From assembly GCA_016190245.1 (NCBI GenBank), contig JACPQY010000085.1:99095-132860 (forward strand): 33,766 bases of DNA. Direction: 5' to 3'. Source of the stretch: Nitrospirota bacterium (GTDB taxonomy: Bacteria > JACPQY01). Of this stretch, positions 22,809 to 30,441 are shown in pieces; the stretch's first letter is position 1; the number at the start of each line of letters is the position of its first letter. Under the pieces are notes generated by a model. It was not told the DNA's origin. It was given only the letters and a program-made list of their open reading frames with translations, and did not search any database. The translations under genes and the position numbers were made by a program.

Positions 22809-22882
22809 TCCGGGAGCCCGGATTCGAACCGGGGACCCCCTGCTCCCAAAGCAGGTGCGCTACCAGGCTGCGCCACTCCCGG
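22809..22882 (-). tRNA. tRNA-Pro (anticodon TGG)
   Basis: On the minus strand CCGGGAG pairs with CTCCCGG in a 7-bp acceptor. The D-arm is GCGCAGCCTGGTAGCGC, the anticodon stem-loop is CCTGC-TTTGGGA-GCAGG (anticodon TGG), and the T-arm contains GGTTCGAATCC. The discriminator is A and CCA is not encoded. It is 74 nt long. The asparaginase gene on the same strand ends inside its 5' part. Confidence 0.95.
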
Positions 22883-23807
22883 CGGTTGCACAGGCCACAT
22901 CCATGGCCTTGGTGTTGTAATGGTACGCGAGGCGGCCGCGCGCGTCCACACCGATGAGGCCGCATTCCACCCCCTCCCGGCGGGCGAGACGGATAGCCTG
23001 TCGGACGGCGCGCACCACTCCGAACCGCGGCGTCATCTCCGCGGCGCGATAGGTCAGCATCAAGCGGAGGATGCCTTCGCCCCACCCTGTTGCGGAGAAT
23101 GCCGCGAGCGGTGAGGCATACGTGCCGGCCCCGATGATGGCGCTGTCCCCAACGCGACCGGGCAGTTTGAGCCACGTCCCTCCCGTAGAGGTGGCCGCGG
23201 CGAGACTGCCGTGGCGGTCGAGGGCGACGGCGCCAACGGTGCCCTTGCTCGTGAGTCGTGAGTCATGAGTCGTGAGTCGAGGGAGGAGAAGCGGAAGGCG
23301 GGAGGAATGAGGCGAGAGGCGGCCAGACGCCGTGTGACCGCCTGCCCTGCGCTTCTGCAGTAGCTCGTAGTGCTGGCGCCGATCGGCCGTGATCAGATGA
23401 GTAGCCGGTGCGGTCAGGCCGCGCGTGAGAGCCTGGGGAAGACGACCCACGATCAGGACGTGCCGCGTCCGCTTCATCACGCGCTCGGCGAGGAGGATTG
23501 GGTGGCGGATGTTTCGCACCGCGCCGACGGCCCCGCACCGGCCGTCCGAGCTCATGAGGGACGCGTCGCACTCCACGGTGCCTTCCGAGGTCAGCACCGA
23601 TCCTCTGCCGGCGTTGAAGAGGGGGTGGTCCTCCAGAACGCGGACGGCGCGGATCACCGCCTCGAGGGCGGCTCCGCCTTTCTTCAGGATCCGGGCGCCG
23701 GCCTGCGCCGCCTGGTGCAAGGCCGTCCGGCGCACCGCCACATCGGTCTGCTCGATCCGGCCCGCCCCACCGTGGACAATGATGGCGAGGCGGCGGCGGA
23801 GGCGCAC
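22860..23807 (-). CDS. isoaspartyl peptidase/L-asparaginase (Ntn hydrolase)
   Basis: 315 residues. IIVHGGAGRI at the N-terminus, DHPLFNAGRGSVLTSEGTVECDAS (near 60-83) and the autocleavage site GTVGAVALD (nucleophile T190) identify a type 2 plant-type asparaginase/isoaspartyl dipeptidase. It self-cleaves before T190 to form alpha and beta chains. Residues about 157-187, just ahead of the cleavage site, are a repeat-derived insertion (separate entry). The C-terminus (NTKAMDVACATAGSGAAW) reads into tRNA-Pro: the stop lies within the tRNA gene, a 23-bp overlap on the same strand. Confidence 0.88.
   Translation of the reverse strand: MRLRRRLAIIVHGGAGRIEQTDVAVRRTALHQAAQAGARILKKGGAALEAVIRAVRVLEDHPLFNAGRGSVLTSEGTVECDASLMSSDGRCGAVGAVRNIRHPILLAERVMKRTRHVLIVGRLPQALTRGLTAPATHLITADRRQHYELLQKRRAGGHTASGRLSPHSSRLPLLLPRLTTHDSRLTSKGTVGAVALDRHGSLAAATSTGGTWLKLPGRVGDSAIIGAGTYASPLAAFSATGWGEGILRLMLTYRAAEMTPRFGVVRAVRQAIRLARREGVECGLIGVDARGRLAYHYNTKAMDVACATAGSGAAW
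23247..23339. repeat. repeat-derived in-frame insertion in the asparaginase
   Basis: Plus strand GTGAGTCGTGAGTCATGAGT and GAGTCGAGGGAGGAGAAGCG words, iterated GAGTC repeats, read in frame on the minus strand as a Ser/Leu/Arg-rich stretch (SRLPLLLPRLTTHDSRLTS). It ends just before the GTVGAVALD cleavage site. Confidence 0.7.
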
Positions 23808-23855
23808 GGGACTACCTCAGTCCCCCGACCCGCGAGAAAGAAACGACGCCGACGG

Positions 23856-24272
23856 CTACTTCTTCTTGCCCGGGTCCGGCTTCGCCTCGCCTACGCCCTT
23901 GCAACCCTGCTTGTTCAGAGAGCGGATGAACGCGACGATGTTCATCACCTTGTCGTCCGGCTTGATCTGAGCGCCCCAGGCCGGCATGATGGGCGACTTC
24001 CCGACGGCCGCGCCCCCTTCCTTGATCGTCTTCATGAGTTGCTCGTCCGTCATGGCGCACATCTTGGCGGGATCCGAGTGATCCGCGGGCTTCACGGGCA
24101 GCGTCTTTGCCGCGGGACCGTCCCCCTTTCCTTCGGGGCCATGACAGCCCACGCAAAGTTTCTGGTAGGCGGCCTTGCCATCGGCCGCGTCGGCCTTCGA
24201 AACATCCGCGCGCGCGACCACCGGCACCACGACCAGCGCGCTCAACAAGAAGAAAAAACTCCCACGTTTCAT
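23856..24272 (-). CDS. c-type cytochrome, own internal start
   Basis: 138 residues from the ATG at 24272, which has a near-perfect ribosome binding site AAAGGAGGT six bases upstream. A signal peptide (MKRGSFFFLLSALVVVPVVARA) is followed by the haem motif LCVGCHGPEGKGDGPA (CxxCH) and a distal Met region (SPIMPAWG), then VMNIVAFIRSLN. It is a small mono-haem periplasmic electron carrier. The same frame is open upstream through the whole phosphoglycosyl transferase gene, so a fused product is also possible. Confidence 0.88.
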   Translation of the reverse strand: MKRGSFFFLLSALVVVPVVARADVSKADAADGKAAYQKLCVGCHGPEGKGDGPAAKTLPVKPADHSDPAKMCAMTDEQLMKTIKEGGAAVGKSPIMPAWGAQIKPDDKVMNIVAFIRSLNKQGCKGVGEAKPDPGKKK

Positions 24273-25496
24273 CGAACGACCTCCTTTGGCGCCCGGGATT
24301 CCGGGATTCTGAAGGAGCGACGCGTCCGCGGCTTCGTCGGTGTTCACACCCGGCGGCGCCTGCTCCCGCTTCTTCCTAAACACGAGGATCCAGGATAAAA
24401 CGGCGAAGACCATAGCATACTTGCCGATCATGAGCAACGCGTCCGACAGAGGGGAGTCAATCAGGACGTAGCAGTCCACGCCAAAGAGAGCGGTCAAGAG
24501 CCAGATCGCGACCACCCCACGCTTGGACGACCCCAGGAGTTCCGCCACGCGATGATGGAAGTGGTCCCGACCGGTGTACTCGATCCAGTCGCGGAAGTTG
24601 TGCACCTTGCCTTCATAGATCCGTCCGAACGTGATCAGGAACATGTCGTAGATGGGCACGAAAAGGATAATGAGAGGGATGCTGAGCGACACCCATTGAT
24701 CGCTCGCCCACGCACCCATCACCGCCAGCGACGCGATGGTGAAACCCAGCAGCGTGCTGCCCCCATCGCCGAGAAAGATCTCCGCCCGCCCCCGTACTCG
24801 GAAATTGAAAAGCAGGAACCCGAGACATCCGCCCGCCAGCGCGAAAGCGATCTGTCCGTAGGGCAACGCATCGATCTTCAAGCCGATGGCGCCGAAGGAG
24901 AAAGCCGCGACGAGCGCTACCCCCGATGCGAGGCCGTCATAGCCGTCCAGGAAGTTGAACGCGTTTGTGATCCCGATAATCCACAGGGCCGTGAGGAGGA
25001 CCTCCACGGCACGCCCCCACCACGTCCCGGGCATGAAGGTGAGGACGACATCGCCCTGCATGACCAACGCCGTCGCGACGATCTGCACGATCAGGCGGAA
25101 CAGGGCGGAGAGCCCCCTGAAGTCGTCCACCATCCCCGTGATCGTAAGGAGCGTGAGCGCGAGCATGAGCCATCGGATCTTCGGGTAGTAGATGCCCACG
25201 AGGTAGACGCTCGCCAGCACGGAGATGCAGATCGCCGCCCCCCCCCACAAGGCCGTCTCCACGGTGTGGACCTTGCGCGGATCCGGCTCGTCCACCACCC
25301 GCAGGCGCTCGGCGATCACTTTCACCACCGGCACGAGGAGCACCGTCGAGGCAAAGGCGAAGGAAAAAACGATCAGGCCGCGCTGCCAGCCGGACTCGTC
25401 CGCCATCTCGGTCATCCAGAACGGGAGGAACATCCCGAGGATGACGATGAGGGCGGGTTGGAGAAGGAGGTACCAGCGGCTGACCAGGCTGCTCAT
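23856..25496 (-). CDS. WecA/MraY-type polyprenyl-phosphate phosphoglycosyl transferase, frame continuous with cytochrome c
   Basis: The open frame encodes 546 residues. The first 408 are a multi-spanning WecA/TagO-like enzyme with MVDDFRGL, ITNAFNFLDGYDGLASG, EIFLGDGGSTLLG and GRDHFHHR, the Asp-rich and His motifs of the family. It links a sugar-1-phosphate to undecaprenyl phosphate at the inner membrane. After the last membrane helix (IGKYAMVFAVLSWILVFRKK) comes a linker and then, with no stop codon, the complete cytochrome c with its signal peptide. A strong internal ribosome binding site suggests separate cytochrome translation, so whether the fused protein is stable is open. It starts 8 bp after the PIG-L gene and forms an operon with it. 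Confidence 0.8.
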   Translation of the reverse strand: MSSLVSRWYLLLQPALIVILGMFLPFWMTEMADESGWQRGLIVFSFAFASTVLLVPVVKVIAERLRVVDEPDPRKVHTVETALWGGAAICISVLASVYLVGIYYPKIRWLMLALTLLTITGMVDDFRGLSALFRLIVQIVATALVMQGDVVLTFMPGTWWGRAVEVLLTALWIIGITNAFNFLDGYDGLASGVALVAAFSFGAIGLKIDALPYGQIAFALAGGCLGFLLFNFRVRGRAEIFLGDGGSTLLGFTIASLAVMGAWASDQWVSLSIPLIILFVPIYDMFLITFGRIYEGKVHNFRDWIEYTGRDHFHHRVAELLGSSKRGVVAIWLLTALFGVDCYVLIDSPLSDALLMIGKYAMVFAVLSWILVFRKKREQAPPGVNTDEAADASLLQNPGIPGAKGGRSMKRGSFFFLLSALVVVPVVARADVSKADAADGKAAYQKLCVGCHGPEGKGDGPAAKTLPVKPADHSDPAKMCAMTDEQLMKTIKEGGAAVGKSPIMPAWGAQIKPDDKVMNIVAFIRSLNKQGCKGVGEAKPDPGKKK

Positions 25497-25503
25497 CCGC
25501 CGC

Positions 25504-26118
25504 CTACAAAACGTACCTCAGCGGCACGTAGCCTTCGGCGTAGCGCGCGCGCGCCTGGATCCCGCGGGAATGGGCGTGCGAGCGGGCAATCTCGACCGCA
25601 TTCATGCCCGCGATGTGGGTGCGCTCGACCTGGGACCGGTGGGCGGCCAAGGATTTCAGTTTCTCCTCCATGGCCGCGTCGTCCAAGGAGATGAACATCG
25701 AGGGGAGAAAATCCACGCTGGTCATGCTCTCGAAAAAGAGCACCTGGGAGATGTACCGCGTGGCCGTGATGACGTTGAGCGCAAGGTTGCGGTGATCCTG
25801 GTGGGTGTCGTTCGGCAGGTTGGTGATCACCAGATCCGGCTTGACCTCCGCGAGAACCCGTTCGATGGAACCGATCGCTTCGCGGCTGTTGGTGAGCTCC
25901 GTGTCATGGAAATCCGCCCAGAAAACCTCCTGGGCCCCGATGATCCGCGCGGCCTCCATCTGTTCCTTCCGGCGGAGGTCGGGGGTGCCGCCCTTCTCAC
26001 CGCAGGTCATGACCATGAGAAAAGCCTTGGCTCCGCGATCCCTCCGCATGCGGATGAGGGCGCCGGCGCATCCGAATTCGATGTCGTCCGGGTGCGCCCC
26101 GATGGCGAGGATGTTCAT
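25504..26118 (-). CDS. PIG-L family N-acetylglucosamine deacetylase
   Basis: 204 residues of the LmbE/PIG-L fold. The zinc site is AIGAHPDDIEFGCAG (AHPDD at 8-12) and NDTHQDHRNLA near 103-113. Such enzymes remove acetyl groups from GlcNAc-containing conjugates. Together with the WecA-like gene just downstream this suggests a surface glycan or glycoconjugate pathway. The likely substrate is a lipid- or small-molecule-linked GlcNAc, but bacillithiol-type pathways use the same family. Confidence 0.9.
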   Translation of the reverse strand: MNILAIGAHPDDIEFGCAGALIRMRRDRGAKAFLMVMTCGEKGGTPDLRRKEQMEAARIIGAQEVFWADFHDTELTNSREAIGSIERVLAEVKPDLVITNLPNDTHQDHRNLALNVITATRYISQVLFFESMTSVDFLPSMFISLDDAAMEEKLKSLAAHRSQVERTHIAGMNAVEIARSHAHSRGIQARARYAEGYVPLRYVL

Positions 26119-26465
26119 GGGCGTCTCAGAGAGACGACTCCGACAGACGGGGGTGTGGGCACAGTTTCCGTGCGGGCTCTCCGCATCCGCCCCACAGTGT
26201 ACGTTTCAACCTACTGGAATTCAAGCCGAAACCCGAGGCGCGCCGAACAGGTAGGCCCTCACCAAGCGTGCTGACGGCGACGTGGCTCAAACGGCAGCTC
26301 AAACGGCGAAGCTTGACACTCCCGGCGGATACCGGTATAGAGCACCCGACATGAACCCCGCACCGATCCGGCGGAGGAGGGGTCGGCGACCGCAGGTTGC
26401 TGGGCGGATGGAGCCGACGCGGGCGTTCGAACGAAACACGCATTTCATGAAAGGTTAGGTTCGAG
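26119..26465. other. intergenic region upstream of etfB
   Basis: No gene is seen in 347 bases. The only clear element is the promoter at 26313-26341. The leader between its start and etfB (about 118 nt) shows no riboswitch fold that I recognise. Confidence 0.6.
26313..26341 (+). promoter_or_regulatory. sigma70-type promoter for etfBA
   Basis: TTGACA (26313-26318), a 17-bp spacer and TATAGA (26336-26341), one of the best consensus matches in the window. The start would be near 26348. Confidence 0.65.
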
Positions 26466-27221
26466 GTGAAGATTCTAGCCACAGTCAAGCGAGTGCCCGA
26501 CCCTGAAGTGAAGATCAAGGTCCGCCCGGACGGCCTCGGGATCGTGACCGACAACGTGAAATACGTGGTCAACCCCTTCGACGAGATCGCCGTGGAGGAG
26601 TCGCTCCGGATCAAGGAGAAGGCGGCCGGCACGGAGATCGTGCTCGTGAGCATTGGCGCCAAGGCCGCCTCCGAACAAATTCGCACGGGGCTGGCCATGG
26701 GCGCGGACCGCGGCATCTTGGTGCTGGAGGAGTCCCAACTCGATCCGGACACCGTGGCCCAGATCCTGGTGAAGATCGTCGAGGAGGAGAAACCGGATCT
26801 TCTCATCATGGGCAAGCAGGCCATTGATGATGATGCCAACCAGTGCGGCCAGGCGCTGGCCGAATACCTGGGCTACCCCCAGGCGTGTTTCGCCTCGAAG
26901 GTGGAGATCTCCGGCGACCAGAAGAAGGCGGTGGTCACCCGCGAGGTGGACGGCGGTCTCGAGGTCAAGGAGGTCGATCTTCCCGCGCTGATCACGGCCG
27001 ATCTGCGCCTGAACCAGCCGCGCTATGCCTCCTTGCCGGGCATCATGAAGGCCCGCAGCAAACCCATCAAGGAAGTCACCGCGCAGCAGTTGGGCGTGCA
27101 GGTGGCCCCGCGCGTGCGCGTGCTCAAGATGGAGCCGCCTCCCAAGCGCAGCGGCGGAAGGAAAGTGGAGTCGGTGGACGAACTCCTCGGGAAACTCAAG
27201 AACGAAGCGAAGGTGCTGTAA
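26466..27221 (+). CDS. etfB: electron transfer flavoprotein, beta subunit
   Basis: 251 residues from a GTG start (MKILATVKRVPDPEVKIKV). The AMP-binding region has NPFDEIAVEESLRIKE and GLAMGADRGILV, and the recognition-loop segment ADLRLNQPRYASLPGIMKA is typical of EtfB. It forms a heterodimer with EtfA that takes electrons from acyl-CoA dehydrogenases to ETF:quinone oxidoreductase. In this genome the methylsuccinyl-CoA dehydrogenase is an obvious donor. Two bases separate it from etfA. Confidence 0.95.
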   Translation: MKILATVKRVPDPEVKIKVRPDGLGIVTDNVKYVVNPFDEIAVEESLRIKEKAAGTEIVLVSIGAKAASEQIRTGLAMGADRGILVLEESQLDPDTVAQILVKIVEEEKPDLLIMGKQAIDDDANQCGQALAEYLGYPQACFASKVEISGDQKKAVVTREVDGGLEVKEVDLPALITADLRLNQPRYASLPGIMKARSKPIKEVTAQQLGVQVAPRVRVLKMEPPPKRSGGRKVESVDELLGKLKNEAKVL

Positions 27222-27223
27222 CC

Positions 27224-28213
27224 ATGGCTTGCATACTGGCTCTTGTCAGTCATCAGGACGGAAAGCTCAAGAAGGCGTCGCTCTCCTCGGTCAGCGCGGC
27301 CCGGGCCCTTTCCACCAAGACTGGCGCTCCGGTCGTGGCCGCCGCGATCGGATCAGGTCTGGACGGCGTGGCCCAGGATGCCGCCGCGTACGGACCCTCC
27401 AAAGTGGTCGTGGTGGACCACGCCCAGTACAAGACCTACATGGGCGAAACGTTCGCGGCCTGCGTGGCCGAACTGGCGAAGAAGTTGGGCGCGAAGGCCG
27501 TGGTGGCGAATGCGGACACGTTCGGGAAGGATTGCCTCCCCCGCGTGGCCGCCAAGCTGCACGCGCCGATGGTGAGCGAGGTGATGGAGGTCATCGCGGA
27601 CAGCGCCAAGCCCCAGTTCAAGCGGCCGATGTATGCCGGCAACGTGATTGCCACCGTGGAGGTGAGCGGGGAGCCGGTCGTTCTCACGGTCCGGGGTACG
27701 TCCTTTGCCGCGCCGGAGAAGGCAACGCAAAAAGCGCCGGTCGAGAAGCTGGACAACCCCGTCTCGACCCCGTTCGCGAAGGCCGCCTTCAAGGAATTCC
27801 AGCAGATCAAGTCCGAGCGTCCCGAGTTGGTGGACGCCAGCGTCATCGTGGCCGGCGGTCGCGGGCTGAAGACTCCGGAGGATTTCCGGAGGCTGTTGGA
27901 GCCCCTGGCCGACACGCTGGGAGCGGCCATTGGAGCAACACGCGCCGTGGTGGATGCCGGCTGGGTGCCGAACGACTCTCAGGTGGGCCAGACCGGGAAG
28001 GTGGTGGCTCCCACCCTCTACATGGCGTTCGGCATCTCCGGAGCCATCCAGCACGTGGCCGGGATGAAGGATTCCAAGGTCATCGTCGCCGTGAATCGGG
28101 ATGGGGACGCCCCCATCTTCGAGGTCGCGGACTACGGGATTGTGGGAGACGCGTTCAAGGTCATCCCCGAGCTGACCGAGAAGATCAAGGCGCTGAAGGC
28201 CGAGCAGCAGTAG
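27224..28213 (+). CDS. etfA: electron transfer flavoprotein, alpha subunit
   Basis: 329 residues from the ATG at 27224, immediately after the etfB stop; the frame is open further upstream only as a shadow of etfB. The FAD-binding C-terminal domain is clear: [34 protein letters not shown], then [18 protein letters not shown] and [19 protein letters not shown]. It partners EtfB in electron transfer from acyl-CoA dehydrogenases. Confidence 0.95.
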   Translation: MACILALVSHQDGKLKKASLSSVSAARALSTKTGAPVVAAAIGSGLDGVAQDAAAYGPSKVVVVDHAQYKTYMGETFAACVAELAKKLGAKAVVANADTFGKDCLPRVAAKLHAPMVSEVMEVIADSAKPQFKRPMYAGNVIATVEVSGEPVVLTVRGTSFAAPEKATQKAPVEKLDNPVSTPFAKAAFKEFQQIKSERPELVDASVIVAGGRGLKTPEDFRRLLEPLADTLGAAIGATRAVVDAGWVPNDSQVGQTGKVVAPTLYMAFGISGAIQHVAGMKDSKVIVAVNRDGDAPIFEVADYGIVGDAFKVIPELTEKIKALKAEQQ

Positions 28214-28314
28214 GTTTGTTCGCCTGGCGGCCTGCCGCCGGGTGGTTACCCTCGATGCATCGCCCCGGGGGTGCGCACATTCAGTCTTGGCCCTCGGTCT
28301 GATACCATGTAGGC

Positions 28315-29526
28315 ATGCCAGAGATGGGACTCCCAATCCTGCTCTCCCTCTCCTCCGGCGTCCTCGCCTTCCTCTCTCCCTGCTTCCTCCCCATCCTGCC
28401 CGGCTTTCTCTCCTACGTCGCGGGGTCTTCCGTTCAGGAGATGTCGCCTGAGGCGCGCGGCTGGTACGGCCCGCTCATGCGGAAGGTGCTCGCCTTCGTA
28501 GCGGGCTTCTCGCTGGTCTTCGTTACGCTGGGAGCAACGGCCACAGCCGTCGGGGCCTTCTTCCGCGCCCACCTCGAACCGCTGAGAATTGTCGCCGGCA
28601 TCGCCCTGGTGATCCTCGGCCTCCATCTGACGGGTCTCGTGAAGATCCCGTTTCTACTCCAGGAACGGAAACTGGGCGTCGCGGAACATCGGGTCGGCCT
28701 CGGCAAGGCCTTTCTCGTCGGCGTCTTCTTCGCACTCGGCTGGTCGCCCTGCATCGGCCCTCTGCTCGCCTTCGTCCTCGCCCTTGCGGCACGCGAGGAA
28801 ACTGCCCGCCAGGGCATGGCGCTGCTGCTCGTCTTCAGCGCCGGGCTGGGCATTCCCCTGATCCTCTCCGCCGTCTTCTTCGAGGGATTCCTGCGATTCT
28901 CGGCAAGGGCGCGCAAGCATCTTCGCGCCATTGAAATCGCCTCCGGGGCGATCCTCACCCTTTTCGGCGTGCTGGTGATGACGGATCGGATCACCACGAT
29001 CTCTTCCTACCTTGGCGGTGTCAGCGGGCTGGAGGAAAAGCTCTCCGGATGGATGGGAGGGCCCGACGCCCTCTCGCTGCCGTCCGATGAGCCCCCCGCG
29101 GAGCCGGAGGGGGATACCTTCGATCTCCGAGCCCCGCTGGAGACTCTGGAGGGGACCCCCACGGACCTGCGCGCCCACGTCGGCCGGCTGACGCTGGTCA
29201 ATTTCTTCGCCACGTGGTGTGGCCCCTGCCGACTGGAGACGCCCGGCTTTGTGACCCTGCACCAACGATACGGAGGCCACGGCTTTCAGGTCATCGCCAT
29301 CGCGGAGGACAGCCCGGCCGACCAGATTCGGAAATTCATCCAGGAGTTCGGAATCGCCTATCCCGTCGTGCAGGACCCCGACGGAAAGGTCGGCGAGGAT
29401 GTCGGTCTCATCGGATTGCCGGTGAGCTATCTCATCACTCCCGATGGAGTGATCGTGCGGATCTGGTCCGGCTACGTCAAGAAGGCCGAACTCGCGGCCG
29501 AGATCGAGGCGCGGCTGGGGGAATAG
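28315..29526 (+). CDS. CcdA-like membrane thiol transporter fused to a TlpA-type thioredoxin
   Basis: 403 residues. Residues 1-230 are a six-helix CcdA/DsbD-type membrane domain with the paired cysteines C23 (FLSPCFLPILPG) and C146 (LGWSPCIGPLLAF). After a Pro/Glu-rich linker (about 250-270) comes a thioredoxin domain with NFFATWCGPCRLETP (C302, C305) and the cis-Pro region LIGLPVSYLITPDG. The membrane part carries electrons from cytoplasmic thioredoxin and the fused domain passes them to periplasmic partners, for example in cytochrome c maturation. The c-type cytochrome in the window needs that process. The two functions are usually separate proteins. Confidence 0.9.
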   Translation: MPEMGLPILLSLSSGVLAFLSPCFLPILPGFLSYVAGSSVQEMSPEARGWYGPLMRKVLAFVAGFSLVFVTLGATATAVGAFFRAHLEPLRIVAGIALVILGLHLTGLVKIPFLLQERKLGVAEHRVGLGKAFLVGVFFALGWSPCIGPLLAFVLALAAREETARQGMALLLVFSAGLGIPLILSAVFFEGFLRFSARARKHLRAIEIASGAILTLFGVLVMTDRITTISSYLGGVSGLEEKLSGWMGGPDALSLPSDEPPAEPEGDTFDLRAPLETLEGTPTDLRAHVGRLTLVNFFATWCGPCRLETPGFVTLHQRYGGHGFQVIAIAEDSPADQIRKFIQEFGIAYPVVQDPDGKVGEDVGLIGLPVSYLITPDGVIVRIWSGYVKKAELAAEIEARLGE

Positions 29527-29576
29527 GGGTCAGGGCTTGACTCTAGACACCGTGTCCAGAGTCAAGCTCTGACCCC
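29526..29576. repeat. long REP-like palindrome between convergent genes
   Basis: 25-base arms (29526-29550 and 29552-29576) with 23 matches: GGGGTCAGGGCTTGACTC on the left against GAGTCAAGCTCTGACCCC on the right, around a single base. It begins at the last base of the CcdA-TlpA stop codon and contains the galU stop codon and the last codons of galU. It could serve as a bidirectional terminator. Confidence 0.8.
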
Positions 29577-30434
29577 CAACAGGGCCTTCAGGCCCTTTCG
29601 CACCTCGGGGGCGAGATCTTTCCGTTTGAGCGCGAAGTAGGCGGAGGCGACAACCAAGCCGGCGCGGCTGCCCATGTCGAGCCGACGCCCGCGGTGAACC
29701 AATCCGTAGACGGGTCCGCGTCGAAGGAGGGCGCGCAGGCCGTCGGTGAGCTGAATTTCTCCGCCCCAGCCGGGCCTCGTAGCTCGGATTGCGGGAAAAA
29801 CCTCCGGAGGCAGCACATAGCGTCCCACGATGCCGAGGCACGACGGGGCGTGCTCGGGTCTGGGCTTCTCCACCATGTCCTCGATCCGAACCACGCGAGA
29901 CGAGACTCGCCTGGCGCGAACGATCCCGTAGGACGACACCTCCTCACGCTTCACCTCGGCCAGCGAGATCACGGGTGCGTGGAAGCGGTCCCAGAGCCGA
30001 ACCATTTCCGCCAGGCACGGCACAGGGGCGTCGAAGATGTCGTCCGGAAGCATGACGGCGAACGGGTGGCGACCGACGAACTTTTCCGCGCAAAGGACCG
30101 CGTGGCCCAGCCCGAGCGGGCGGCGCTGGAGGACGGAGGACACGCGCGCGAGGCGCGCGAGGGCTTCGAGTTGCCCTGCGAGTTCCGTTTTCCCCTTCCC
30201 CCGCAGCCATCCTTCGAGCTTGGGTGCCGGCCGGAAGTAGTCGACCAGCGCTTTCTTCCCTGGCGACACGACGAGGGCCACGTCCCGTATGCCGGAGGCG
30301 GCCGCCTCCTCGATCACGTACTGGAGCGAGGGCCGGTCCACCAGCGGGAGAATCTCCTTGGGGACGACCTTGGTGACGGGCAACAGCCGCGTGCCCACGC
30401 CCGCCGCCGGGATGACCGCTTTCAGCACTCGCAA
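29562..30434 (-). CDS. galU: UTP-glucose-1-phosphate uridylyltransferase
   Basis: 290 residues, normal for bacterial GalU. The nucleotide-binding start is AVIPAAGVGTRLLPVTKVVP followed by KEILPLVDRPSLQYVIEEA; also seen are PLGLGHAVLCAE, VMLPDDIFD, SSYGIVRA, VEKPRPEHAPS, GEIQLTDGL and RLDMGSRAG. It makes UDP-glucose for surface polysaccharides. The last codons lie in a palindromic repeat. It follows glpK by 7 bp on the same strand, so the two are probably co-transcribed. Confidence 0.94.
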   Translation of the reverse strand: MRVLKAVIPAAGVGTRLLPVTKVVPKEILPLVDRPSLQYVIEEAAASGIRDVALVVSPGKKALVDYFRPAPKLEGWLRGKGKTELAGQLEALARLARVSSVLQRRPLGLGHAVLCAEKFVGRHPFAVMLPDDIFDAPVPCLAEMVRLWDRFHAPVISLAEVKREEVSSYGIVRARRVSSRVVRIEDMVEKPRPEHAPSCLGIVGRYVLPPEVFPAIRATRPGWGGEIQLTDGLRALLRRGPVYGLVHRGRRLDMGSRAGLVVASAYFALKRKDLAPEVRKGLKALLGVRA

Positions 30435-30441
30435 GGAACCC

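Noticed and set aside
22726-23175. N-terminal extension of the aspartic protease frame to 281 residues
   Set aside because: It would cross tRNA-Pro and the asparaginase gene in another frame; the ATG at 22725 gives a normal single-domain protein.
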